Shown here piece by piece: positions 1 through 10,156 of a stretch of 64,000 nt of DNA (positions within the stretch are counted from its first letter, which is position 1; each line of letters begins with the position of its first letter). Source of the DNA: Methanobacterium sp. UBA353 (GTDB taxonomy: Archaea; Methanobacteriota; Methanobacteria; Methanobacteriales; Methanobacteriaceae); contig DALO01000029.1 in NCBI GenBank assembly GCA_002496805.1, positions 62,001-126,000 of the forward strand, given 5' to 3'. Below the pieces are notes generated by a model that was not told the origin of the DNA, did not search any database, and was given only the letters and a program-made list of their open reading frames with translations. Both the position numbers and the translations under genes were made by a program.

Positions 1-1659
1 CTTGTTTCTGACCTTTGGCTACCACAACAAAAAGGGAAGTATCCAGTAATAATCATCCGCACACCCTATGGGAGGAGTGCAGCCAACATGAATTATACCG
101 ACATGGGAGAGTATTTTGCTGGACAGGGATACGTGTTTATGGTACAAGATGTTCGTGGTAAAGGAGACTCACAGGGAAATTTCAACTTCCTATTCCAAGA
201 AGGACCAGATGGCTATGATACTATTGAATGGGCTGCAAAACAATCCTGGTCAAATGGAAAGATAGGTATGATGGGATCATCATATATGGGCACTGCCCAA
301 TGGCTGGTAGCCAGAGAAAAACCACCACACCTGGTATGCATAGCTCCCACTTCAGCTTATGGAAGATATATGCAGGAAATTCCATCCATAGGGGGAGTTT
401 TCCACATGGGATGGGCCCTCCCATGGACACTCCAAAACAACGGCCGCAATCCAGATTTAAACACACACAAAATTAATCTAACCACTGCATTTGATCACAG
501 ACCACTTATCAATGCTGACAAAGAAATTGGAATGAATCTGCCTTTCTACCGCCAATTCCTCAATCACCCCACCATGGATGAATATTGGAAGCAAATACAA
601 TTCACAGATAATGATTTTAACCAGATCAACATACCCACCATAACTACCAGTGGTTGGTTCGATTCAAACCAACCCGGAGCTCTGTTCTACTGGAATGGAA
701 ATAACAAGAATCTTTCCAGGGATCATGACCACCACCTCATTATTGGGCCCTGGACCAACAATGGAACCTTCCAAACTTCCTCACAGCTTTCTGAAGTTGG
801 TGATCTGCTGGTTCCAGGAGCCCAGGTAGATGTCTATGGTTATCATCTTGCATTTTTCGATGTTTACCTAAAAAACTCAAGTTCAAATAAATCGAAAGTA
901 CCTGAAGTGAACATCTACCTCACTGGTTTGAATCAATGGATAAACCTCACCAATTATCCTCCTAAAGATGTGAATGTAACTCCCTTATACCTTACAAGCA
1001 GGGGCCAGGCTAACACTCTTAATGGTAATGGATTGTTAGAGTGGGAAGTTCCTCAAAAAAATTCCAATTTAAATTCATCATCTTCAGACAACTACACCTA
1101 CAATCCAGCTAACCCCAGGCCAGTGCCAGTGGGAAGCTTTGCTGTTAACTGTGCTCCGACTGAAAATCGTTCGGACGTCCTGGTTTACACAACACCTCCT
1201 CTTGAAGAATCAGTAACAATTTTAGGGTCAGTAACTGCAGAAATATTCGCTGCTACTGACTCTAAAGATACAGATTTCATGATCAGAGTTTTGGATGTAT
1301 ACCCAGATGGTACTGCTATCAATTTAGGCCCTGAAGAATGTGGTGGTGCAATAAGGGCCAGATTCAGGCAAGGATTTGACAAAGAAGTTCTACTTGAACC
1401 TGGAAAAATTGAAAAATACCGCATCCAGCTATTTGACATGGGACATGTTTTCCTACCAGGACACAGCATCCGCCTGGAAATTTATTCCAGTGCCTATCCC
1501 CTGTTACATCCTAACCCCAACACTGGCAACCCCATTGCCACTGATACAAAACAAAAAAAGGCACATCAAACTATCTATCATGACAAAAAACATCCATCTG
1601 CAGTTTATTTGCCAGTCATACCAAAAAATAGTTCAACATATAATCAAATATTTGTTTAA
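1..1659 (+). CDS. CocE/NonD family hydrolase (X-Pro dipeptidyl-peptidase S15-like), 5' end cut by window
   Basis: The reading frame is open from base 1, so the gene starts before the window. An ATG at 88 exists, but the 29 codons before it read like the family's first strand, including IRTPYGR, so 88 is not the true start. Visible features are the CocE-like VQDVRGKGDSQG segment, the nucleophile elbow GSSYMGTAQW (serine of G-x-S-x-x-G), an alpha/beta hydrolase core, and a C-terminal jelly-roll with PGHSIRLEIYSSAYP. Family members hydrolyse acyl-ester or amide bonds of small molecules or peptides; the substrate here is unknown. The gene stands alone, with 250 bases before iorA. Confidence 0.85.
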   Translation, partial: LVSDLWLPQQKGKYPVIIIRTPYGRSAANMNYTDMGEYFAGQGYVFMVQDVRGKGDSQGNFNFLFQEGPDGYDTIEWAAKQSWSNGKIGMMGSSYMGTAQWLVAREKPPHLVCIAPTSAYGRYMQEIPSIGGVFHMGWALPWTLQNNGRNPDLNTHKINLTTAFDHRPLINADKEIGMNLPFYRQFLNHPTMDEYWKQIQFTDNDFNQINIPTITTSGWFDSNQPGALFYWNGNNKNLSRDHDHHLIIGPWTNNGTFQTSSQLSEVGDLLVPGAQVDVYGYHLAFFDVYLKNSSSNKSKVPEVNIYLTGLNQWINLTNYPPKDVNVTPLYLTSRGQANTLNGNGLLEWEVPQKNSNLNSSSSDNYTYNPANPRPVPVGSFAVNCAPTENRSDVLVYTTPPLEESVTILGSVTAEIFAATDSKDTDFMIRVLDVYPDGTAINLGPEECGGAIRARFRQGFDKEVLLEPGKIEKYRIQLFDMGHVFLPGHSIRLEIYSSAYPLLHPNPNTGNPIATDTKQKKAHQTIYHDKKHPSAVYLPVIPKNSSTYNQIFV

Positions 1660-1833
1660 ACCAGGAAATTCACGATGAATATGATTAAGGAACAGATCCA
1701 TCCATGGTTACACATGAAATCTCATAAAGGCTAAACCTAAAATAATAGTGCAGATATAATTACTGTTCTGTTGATATTGCTTATGAGAATAATCTACAAG
1801 TACTTGTTGTTTAGCTATTCTCTTAAAAAAAAA

Positions 1834-1845
1834 GTTTAAATAAAG
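1834..1845 (+). promoter_or_regulatory. Probable TATA box of the iorAB operon
   Basis: The stretch GTTTAAATAAAG follows an A-rich run and lies about 70 bases before the iorA ATG. With an archaeal start site about 25 bases downstream, this leaves a 5' leader of roughly 45 bases. It is the best TATA-like match in the 253-base gap after the CocE-type gene. Assignment is by position and consensus only. Confidence 0.45.
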
Positions 1846-1912
1846 CTCTCAAAATCGAGATCACCATAAAAATTTTTACCAGTTTTTCTACCAGATATTA
1901 GGAAGATAAAAT

Positions 1913-3793
1913 ATGAATATCAAAGAAATCTTAACCGGACAAGAACATGATAAATTGTTCTTACTAGGTAATGAAGCCGCAGTCCGCGGAGCCCTGGAAT
2001 CAGGAGTAGCAGTAGCAACCACTTATCCTGGAACACCCTCATCAGAGATAGGTAATGTGTTATCAGTGCTTGCTAAGGATGCAGGGATCTATTTTGAATT
2101 TTCAATTAATGAAAAGGTAGCTCTTGAAGTTGCAGCTGCAGCTTCAGCTTCAGGACTCAGATCTTTCACTTTCATGAAACATGTCGGTGTTAATGTGGCT
2201 TCAGATTCCCTTATGAGTGTTGCCTACACCAGTGTTCAGGGAGGGATGGTAATTCTCACTGCAGATGACCCGTCCATGTTCTCTTCCCAGAATGAACAGG
2301 ACAATCGTTATTACGCAAGATTGGCAAACATTCCCCTCCTGGAAGCTTCCAACCCTCAGGAAGTGAAGGATCTCATGAAATATGCCTACGAATTATCAGA
2401 AGAATTCAAATTACCAGTAATTCTGCGTACTACTACTCGAGTGTCTCATATGAGAGGGGTGGTTGAACTTGGTCAACTGATGGGAGCTAAAAGCAAAGGC
2501 CATTTCGATAAAGATCCCAACCGTTTTGTCCCGGTCCCAGCCACAGCCAGAATAATGCACAAAAATCTTGTTAAAAAAATGGATAAAATCGGAGTACTTT
2601 CCAATAATTCTTCATTGAATCCAATCTACAATAAAAGGGGTAATATTGGGATTGTCACCAGTGGCAGTGCCTATAATTATGTTATGGATGTAGTGGAAGA
2701 AAATGATCTGCCGGTTAATGTGCTTAAAATAACATTTTCTTATCCCTTCCCTGAAAAAAGAGTTTATGAATTTTTAGAAAACGTAGAAAGGGTTTTGGTG
2801 GTGGAAGAAGTAGACCCAATAATGGAAAAAGAGATAATGGCGGTGGTGGGTAAACATCAGCTTAACAAAATAATTCATGGGAAATTAGACGGTACTTTAC
2901 CAATGATTTACGAGTACAATCCAGATATTATTTTACAGGGATTGGGAAAGATGATGGGAGTGGAAATGGCAGCTAAAAAAACAGTTAAAACTTCGCTTGA
3001 ACTTCCAAAAAGGCCTCCAACCCTCTGCCCAGGATGTCCTCATAGGGCAGCGTATTTTGAGGTTAAAAAAGCTGCAGAAAATCTTAATATGAATGATTTG
3101 ATATTCCCCACTGATATTGGATGTTACACATTAGGCATTGAAGCTCCCTACGAAGTAGCAGATTACCTTCTGTCCATGGGCTCATCAATTGGAACCAGTT
3201 GTGGGTTTTCCAAGGCCACTCTTCAAACTGTAGTAAGTTTCATCGGTGATTCCACCTTTTTCCACGCCGGAATACCTCCACTAATCAATGCGGTTCACAA
3301 CAAAAACAAATTCGTCCTGGTAATCCTTGACAACCGTACCACGGCAATGACTGGTGGACAACCTCACCCAGGACTACCAGTGGATGGTATGGGATTAGAA
3401 GCACCAGAACTATCCATACCCGACATTGTAAGGGCTTGTGGAGTGGAATTTGTGGAAATAATCAACCCACTAAATGTGGCCAAATCCCGAGAAATCTTTG
3501 AACAAGCACTCCAGTTTGATAAATTGGCAGTAGTCATATCCCAATACCCCTGCATGTTAATTAAAACCGTCGAAAAGAAAGGGAAAAACATTTTCCTCCA
3601 AGTTCAGGATGATATATGTACCAATTGCAATACCTGCACAACGGAACTAAGCTGCCCTGCCATCTACACAAGTGATAATGGTAAAACCAGAATTGATGAA
3701 TTAATGTGTAGAAAATGTAGTGTGTGTGTTCAGATATGTCCAGAAAAGGCTATCAGGGCTAAAAGAATAAATAAATCAGGAGAGGGGGAGTAA
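1913..3793 (+). CDS. iorA: Indolepyruvate:ferredoxin oxidoreductase, alpha subunit
   Basis: With IorB it oxidatively decarboxylates aryl pyruvates to aryl-acetyl-CoA with ferredoxin as acceptor; in methanogens it is thought to run in reverse as well, making aromatic amino acids from aryl acetates. At 626 residues it has the full family length. An N-terminal pyruvate-oxidoreductase domain (GNEAAVRGALESG, TTYPGTPSSEI) is followed by a TPP-binding domain (CPGCPHRAAYFEV; GDSTFFHAG followed by LDNRTTAMTG) and a C-terminal ferredoxin domain with two cysteine clusters (CTNCNTCTTELSCP and CRKCSVCVQICP). The cytoplasmic complex is encoded together with iorB, two bases downstream. Confidence 0.97.
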   Translation: MNIKEILTGQEHDKLFLLGNEAAVRGALESGVAVATTYPGTPSSEIGNVLSVLAKDAGIYFEFSINEKVALEVAAAASASGLRSFTFMKHVGVNVASDSLMSVAYTSVQGGMVILTADDPSMFSSQNEQDNRYYARLANIPLLEASNPQEVKDLMKYAYELSEEFKLPVILRTTTRVSHMRGVVELGQLMGAKSKGHFDKDPNRFVPVPATARIMHKNLVKKMDKIGVLSNNSSLNPIYNKRGNIGIVTSGSAYNYVMDVVEENDLPVNVLKITFSYPFPEKRVYEFLENVERVLVVEEVDPIMEKEIMAVVGKHQLNKIIHGKLDGTLPMIYEYNPDIILQGLGKMMGVEMAAKKTVKTSLELPKRPPTLCPGCPHRAAYFEVKKAAENLNMNDLIFPTDIGCYTLGIEAPYEVADYLLSMGSSIGTSCGFSKATLQTVVSFIGDSTFFHAGIPPLINAVHNKNKFVLVILDNRTTAMTGGQPHPGLPVDGMGLEAPELSIPDIVRACGVEFVEIINPLNVAKSREIFEQALQFDKLAVVISQYPCMLIKTVEKKGKNIFLQVQDDICTNCNTCTTELSCPAIYTSDNGKTRIDELMCRKCSVCVQICPEKAIRAKRINKSGEGE

Positions 3794-3795
3794 TA

Positions 3796-4392
3796 ATGCA
3801 TCCTTACCATATTTACATTTCCGGGGTGGGTGGTCAGGGAATTATCAAAACATCAGTTATCATGGGTGAAGCTGCCATGAAAAAAGGTTTACCAGTGGTT
3901 GTTGGCGAAATCCATGGCATGTCCCAGAGGGGGGGTGTGGTATCCACCCAGATGAAAATAGGAGTATCCCACAGCCCACTTATCGAAGAAGGCAATGCAG
4001 ACCTTATCCTGGCATTTGAACCATTAGAAGCTGTGAGAAGTCTTAAAATGATAAATAAGGATAGTTATGTGGTTATGAATACTGCGCCTATTTATCCTTT
4101 TAACCTCAGCCAAAGTGAAAATTCATATCCTGATTTATCCACAATCCTGAGTGAGCTGCGATCTCATGCCAAAAAAGTTATGGCCATGGATGCCGATGAG
4201 ATGGCCCAGAAAGCAGGTCACATACTTTCAATGAACATGGTCATGTTGGGTGGTGCAGCTGCAGTACCTGGATTCCCACTGGATAAAAAGAGTATAATAA
4301 AATCCATGCATGATAATCTCCCTGAAAGAAGCATTCCTATAAATTTGAAGGCATTTGAGGAAGGATTTAAGTTCTGCATGTCAAAACTATGA
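3796..4392 (+). CDS. iorB: Indolepyruvate:ferredoxin oxidoreductase, beta subunit
   Basis: This 198-residue protein is the gamma-domain partner of IorA. It starts with the typical ISGVGGQGIIKTS glycine-rich segment and has EIHGMSQRGG, the motif shared by 2-oxoacid:acceptor oxidoreductase gamma subunits. The ATG sits two bases after the iorA stop behind GGAGAGGGGGAG, so the two are translationally coupled. The gene ends facing the ACT/paaK operon, whose products act on the same class of aryl acids. Confidence 0.96.
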   Translation: MHPYHIYISGVGGQGIIKTSVIMGEAAMKKGLPVVVGEIHGMSQRGGVVSTQMKIGVSHSPLIEEGNADLILAFEPLEAVRSLKMINKDSYVVMNTAPIYPFNLSQSENSYPDLSTILSELRSHAKKVMAMDADEMAQKAGHILSMNMVMLGGAAAVPGFPLDKKSIIKSMHDNLPERSIPINLKAFEEGFKFCMSKL

Positions 4393-4442
4393 CCTATCTC
4401 ATTGTAAGTGTTAAAAAAAGTGTAATAAAGGAAGAAAAATAT

Positions 4443-4874
4443 TTACCAGTTGTAAACATCTTCAGAAGGTATCATGGTAGCTCCTCTTTTTAGGAGGGCT
4501 TCAACTCCGGCATCAATATCTTCTGGATGTAATAATACAATTGCCCTTTCTTCTTTTTCGTCCACAAAGGCGTAAAGATAATCCAAGTTAATATCTGAAT
4601 CATCAAGTATCCCCAGGATGGTGCTTAATCCTCCTGGCTGGTCAGACATCTCAACAGCAATTACGTAGCCTGCTTTCACCACAAAATTATTCTTCTCGAG
4701 GATCTCTCTTGCTTCATCTGGTTTAGGTACAATTAAACGTAAAATGCCAAAATCAGAGGTATCTGCAATGGAAAGTGCTCTAATGTTAAATCCAGCATCA
4801 GCCAGCACATCCAGAGCATTTCTCATTCTACCTTTCTTATTTTCCAGAAAAATTGATAACTGTTTTATTTTCAT
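4443..4874 (-). CDS. Tandem ACT domain protein
   Basis: This 143-residue protein consists of two ACT folds in tandem: MKIKQLSIFLENKKGRM begins the first and VEMSDQPGGLSTIL the second. ACT repeats bind amino acids and usually regulate amino-acid enzymes. The longer frame reaching 4967 would overlap paaK; the ATG at 4874 has an AAAGGGGAA ribosome site and lies 13 bases after the paaK stop, so it is preferred. Co-transcription with a phenylacetate-CoA ligase is a conserved arrangement, and I infer sensing of an aromatic amino acid or aryl acid. Ligand and partner are not shown by the sequence. Confidence 0.9.
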   Translation of the reverse strand: MKIKQLSIFLENKKGRMRNALDVLADAGFNIRALSIADTSDFGILRLIVPKPDEAREILEKNNFVVKAGYVIAVEMSDQPGGLSTILGILDDSDINLDYLYAFVDEKEERAIVLLHPEDIDAGVEALLKRGATMIPSEDVYNW

Positions 4875-4887
4875 AATTATTCCCCTT

Positions 4888-6186
4888 TCATAATTCTCGT
4901 TTATCAATAACTCTAACAGCTTTACCTTCACTACGCGGTAGTGTTTTTGGTTCAACCAAGGTAACATTAACTCTTAAGCCGATTTCATCATAAATGAACT
5001 GTTCTATTTTCTTTTTAATCCCTACTAACTCTTTTACTTCATCAGAGAAAAGCTGGGGTGATGTTTCCACCTGAACTTCTAGTTCATCCAAGTGTTGAGG
5101 TCTGGTGGCAATGATCTGGTAATGGGGTTCAATACCATCCATCTTAAGCAGTGCTTTCTCGATTTGGGAGGGGAAAACCGCAACTCCACGAATCTTGAGC
5201 ATGTCATCGGTCCTTCCAGTTATACGTTCCATTTTTATAAGGGTCCTGCCACAAGGACATGTTCCCCTTCTCAACTTGGTTATGTCCTTAGTTCTAAAAC
5301 GAATAATTGGCATTCCATGACGGGTTAAGGTGGTTAAAACAAGTTCTCCCTTTTCTTCGTCTTTGAGAACTTCCATAGTTTCTGAATCAATAATCTCAGG
5401 ATAAAAATGATCCTCCATCACATGCAAACCATCTTGTTCAGGACATTCCAGAGCTATTCCCGGGCCCATAATTTCAGTCAGGCCGTAAATATTATATGCG
5501 GGGGAATTAAACCGGTTTTGAAGTTTTTGTCGCATTTGTTCAGTCCACATTTCAGCTCCGAAACCAATGGAGTTAAGATTAAGATCACTACTTTCTACAC
5601 CTTCTTCTTCAGCTACTTCAGCCAGATATAGTCCGTAGGAGGGGGTGACTATTAGGATGGTCGTTCCAAAGTCTTTCATTATTTCGATTTGCCTGCGAGT
5701 CTGTCCAGTTGAAATAGGGATCACTGTGGCACCTATATGTTGGGCACCATAATGCACTCCGAAACCTCCAGTGAAAAGACCGTAACCATGAGTGTTCTGG
5801 ATGATATCATCTTCTGTAACTCCGAACATTGTTAAACCCCGGGCCATAACCTCACTCCAAATTTTAATATCTTCTTTTGTATATCCCGATACTGTAGGTT
5901 TACCAGTGGTTCCAGAGGAGGTGTGAACTTCCACTATCTCCCGACGGGGAACTGCAAACATTCCAAAGGGATAGGCACGACGAAGATCATCTTTGGTGGT
6001 GAAAGGTAGTTTTTGAATATCATCCAAGGTTTTAATATCTTCTGGTTTGATACCAGCTTCATCAAAACGTTTCTTGTAATAGGGCACAGTTTCATAGGCC
6101 CTTTTTACTACATCTTGCAATCTTTTCAACTGCAGTTTTTTTAATTCATCATGGGCCATACATTCAATCTCATCATTCCAGATCAT
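4888..6186 (-). CDS. paaK: Phenylacetate-CoA ligase (AMP-forming)
   Basis: This adenylate-forming enzyme activates phenylacetate or related aryl acetates to CoA thioesters. The 432-residue length is right for the family. Visible motifs are the P-loop-like HTSSGTTGKPTVSGYT, YGLTEIMGPGIALEC, the ferredoxin-like zinc region CPCGRT, and the C-terminal KAVRVID region. The ATG at 6186 is chosen over the start at 6207 because AAGGAG lies just before it and it begins with the family-like MIWNDEIE. Its product is the expected substrate for IorAB run reductively, and iorAB lies next door, convergent. Confidence 0.95.
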   Translation of the reverse strand: MIWNDEIECMAHDELKKLQLKRLQDVVKRAYETVPYYKKRFDEAGIKPEDIKTLDDIQKLPFTTKDDLRRAYPFGMFAVPRREIVEVHTSSGTTGKPTVSGYTKEDIKIWSEVMARGLTMFGVTEDDIIQNTHGYGLFTGGFGVHYGAQHIGATVIPISTGQTRRQIEIMKDFGTTILIVTPSYGLYLAEVAEEEGVESSDLNLNSIGFGAEMWTEQMRQKLQNRFNSPAYNIYGLTEIMGPGIALECPEQDGLHVMEDHFYPEIIDSETMEVLKDEEKGELVLTTLTRHGMPIIRFRTKDITKLRRGTCPCGRTLIKMERITGRTDDMLKIRGVAVFPSQIEKALLKMDGIEPHYQIIATRPQHLDELEVQVETSPQLFSDEVKELVGIKKKIEQFIYDEIGLRVNVTLVEPKTLPRSEGKAVRVIDKREL

Positions 6187-6219
6187 ATTCAATCTCCTTG
6201 CAATCAATTTGCCTCATAC

Positions 6220-7068
6220 TCAAATAGGATTTTCAGTCACTTTAAAACTGTTTATAACCTTATCCATCTCAGCACTATACTCCACGAGAGGGCGGTCAAA
6301 GATGAAAATTATGAAATAAAGTATATTGTTTTTTTGTAAGGCAATACCCCTGGCAGCATAGACTTTATCACTTGGTTTGTAGTTGGCCATAAACTCATAA
6401 GCAGTCTGATTGTCCACAGTTATAGTGCCTTCATAGTAGATTATACCATTTTTCAAAATATTTGATCTCCAGGCAGCAACTCGATTTGTAAAATTACGAG
6501 TTCCCAATTCTTCCCTGAAGATAGATACACTGTTATTATCATCTTTTGATACAGTAACTAAAAGGGCGGATTTGCTTTTAGTGTCATCACCTTTACCAGT
6601 AACATTCCAACCTTTAGGATAATCCAATGATATGATTCCATCCGAAAAATGGTTTTTCGGTGATTTTACCGGGTTAGTTATGTTGTTTGTTTGGTTTTGA
6701 CCAGTAATATCACTAACAGGCCACATTACAACAGTAACAACTATGATAATTAGGATAATAAGACTAATAATTAGTAATATAGGGTTTTTCCTCAAAATTT
6801 GGCTAAGATCAGTTTTAAAAATATCAGATCGGGACTTTTTTGTCTCTTTTTCTGATTTTCCAAGTTTTGCAGGTCCATCCTTTTTCTCTTTGCTTGTTGA
6901 TTTAAGGGAAGAAACTTTGCTGGTAATACTGGCTCCTTTCTTTTTAAGATCAAGGGAGTCTAACTTATCCCGAATTTTGGTTTCCGATTTTGAAAATTTC
7001 CGGCTACTTTTTCTTTTTTGGTCACCAGTTTCGGGTTTCCTGAGTTTAGGGGGGCGATCTTCACTCAA
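6220..7068 (-). CDS. Membrane-anchored protein with PsbP-like C-terminal domain
   Basis: This 282-residue protein has a very basic Lys/Ser-rich N-terminus (about residues 1-92), one hydrophobic segment at about 95-115 (ILLIISLIILIIIVVTVVMW), a short Asn/Thr-rich linker, then a domain beginning DGIISLDYPKGWNV that resembles the PsbP/Mog1-like fold of archaeal secreted proteins. The hydrophilic domain is probably outside the membrane. The start is a TTG behind GGTAGTGA. The stop is 33 bases before paaK on the same strand, so it may head that operon. No enzymatic motif is visible and the function is unknown. Confidence 0.8.
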   Translation of the reverse strand: MSEDRPPKLRKPETGDQKRKSSRKFSKSETKIRDKLDSLDLKKKGASITSKVSSLKSTSKEKKDGPAKLGKSEKETKKSRSDIFKTDLSQILRKNPILLIISLIILIIIVVTVVMWPVSDITGQNQTNNITNPVKSPKNHFSDGIISLDYPKGWNVTGKGDDTKSKSALLVTVSKDDNNSVSIFREELGTRNFTNRVAAWRSNILKNGIIYYEGTITVDNQTAYEFMANYKPSDKVYAARGIALQKNNILYFIIFIFDRPLVEYSAEMDKVINSFKVTENPI

Positions 7069-7258
7069 AATTTCACTACCAATTTGTTTAAGTATTTCAT
7101 TTACTCATTTATTCTAAAGGTAATTTAACCCTATCTAAAACTCTCACAGACTAAAAGATCTGAAGGGGTTTGATCCCAAAGATTATTTAAATCTGGTTGA
7201 TGACCAACTGGATCAATAGGGTGATACTTCTTTTAATTTGAATAATAAACAATTCAAT

Positions 7259-7271
7259 TAGATATATATAC
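7259..7271 (+). promoter_or_regulatory. Probable TATA box of the first symporter gene
   Basis: TAGATATATATAC is an archaeal TATA element about 70 bases before the symporter start, giving a leader of about 45 bases. Upstream there is a separated inverted repeat, TTGATCC at 7170-7176 and GGATCAA at 7210-7216, which could be a regulator site, although 7-base arms 33 bases apart are weak evidence. Confidence 0.45.
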
Positions 7272-7339
7272 TCTTCTTACATTCATTAATCATTGGATGT
7301 CATGATATAATTTATTGGAACAGGATTGGTTGTGATTAT

Positions 7340-8953
<1,614 letters not shown>

Positions 8954-8980
8954 TTCGAAAAATGATTTAGATGGGTTTTG

Positions 8981-9814
8981 ATGATACTCCGAGATTATCA
9001 TTATAAAAAGAACAAGGCAGATAACTGGATGGAAGTTTTCCAGAATCCACATCCAGTCCAAATTCGAAGTTTCAAGACTGGAACTGTTACAATTAACAGA
9101 TGGGGCACTCTAAATCCAGAACATCCTCAGGCAAAAAATCTCCAAGAAGAAGAATTGGAAGTTCCCATCCTGGCCCATTGGGTTCATCATGAAGAAAAGG
9201 GTGATTTTCTCATAGACACAGGACTCGATGCTTCTTACTCCCAAGATCCCAAGGGCAGAATGGAAGGAACAGCCGTGGATGAATTCCAGCAGAATAAAGG
9301 CGAAAATATCTCTCAATTTGTCAAAAAAAATCACATCGATCTGAAAAAGGTTTTTTTAAGCCATTTACACGCTGACCATGCTGCTGGTGTTAGGGAACTT
9401 CCCAAAAACATACCCTATGTAATTCCAAAGGGAGAATATGCCGAATATCATCCTGAAATTCATGGCAATTTCCTGGAGGGACTGGAAGAATTATATGAGA
9501 TTGACTTTCTAAAATCCAATCGAATGCCTCCATTGGGTCTCAGTGCAGATCTGTTGGGGGATGGATCATTATGGGCCATCCATACACCTGGACACACTCC
9601 CTGGCATGTTTCTTTCCTTGTAAATTCCATGGAAGGCCATATTCTACTAGCCATGGACGCAGTATTTGTCAATGAAAACCTGAAACTTGGTATCGCACCC
9701 AGTGATTACACATGGGATGTGGAAAAGGCACAGGAAACATTGGATAAAATTATTGAGTTTTTGAGGATTTATCCTCAGCTTAAGGTAAGCCCTGGTCATG
9801 AGTTCTTAAAATAG
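8981..9814 (+). CDS. MBL-fold metallo-hydrolase, N-acyl-homoserine-lactonase-like
   Basis: The 277-residue protein has the metallo-beta-lactamase zinc motif SHLHADHAAG, the HTPGHTPWH strand, an Asp in LLAMDAVF, and a final GHE, together the dinuclear-zinc set of the AttM/AiiA-like subgroup. The function of archaeal members is unproven; lactone or thioester hydrolysis are both possible. A TTG three bases earlier is an alternative start, and no strong ribosome site is visible. It follows the symporter by 27 bases and may be co-transcribed with it. Confidence 0.85.
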   Translation: MILRDYHYKKNKADNWMEVFQNPHPVQIRSFKTGTVTINRWGTLNPEHPQAKNLQEEELEVPILAHWVHHEEKGDFLIDTGLDASYSQDPKGRMEGTAVDEFQQNKGENISQFVKKNHIDLKKVFLSHLHADHAAGVRELPKNIPYVIPKGEYAEYHPEIHGNFLEGLEELYEIDFLKSNRMPPLGLSADLLGDGSLWAIHTPGHTPWHVSFLVNSMEGHILLAMDAVFVNENLKLGIAPSDYTWDVEKAQETLDKIIEFLRIYPQLKVSPGHEFLK

Positions 9815-9881
9815 TTATAAAACCAAAATCTGGTCTGATTTAATAAAAAATTCTAGAAAAATTCATCTAATTATTGTAACG

Positions 9882-9892
9882 TTTTTATATAA
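9882..9892 (+). promoter_or_regulatory. Strong TATA-like box with no coding gene behind it
   Basis: TTTTTATATAA preceded by a BRE-like GTAACG reads as a good archaeal promoter on the plus strand, but the next plus-strand gene is over 3 kb away and the region to 10156 holds no plus-strand CDS. A transcript would begin near 9918 and meet a run of seven T at 10002-10008 after about 85 bases. The 342-base gap 9815-10156 holds nothing else I can support. It may drive a small RNA or be fortuitous in AT-rich DNA. Confidence 0.3.
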
Positions 9893-10156
9893 ACTACAAC
9901 AACTGATAACACTTTAATTTGCCAGTATGATGTCGATAGCCGAACTAATCAGTTGAAACATTGGAATTATGATATTTTTCCAAGAACAAAACAATAATCA
10001 CTTTTTTTAGCTTTACAGATATTCATAGCTGAACTCCCACCAGGTAGATGTAAACTTGGCAAACACACCAGAAAAGGTGACATTTACTTTTACAAATACT
10101 CATTAATATTTCATTTTTCTTTTTAAGCTATTAGAGTTATTCCATTTTTTAAATTG

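Noticed and set aside
9918..10008. Box C/D guide RNA near the orphan promoter
   Set aside because: A partial C-like ATGATG is present, but there is no convincing D box (CTGA) or C'/D' pair, so it is left as an unassigned possible transcript.
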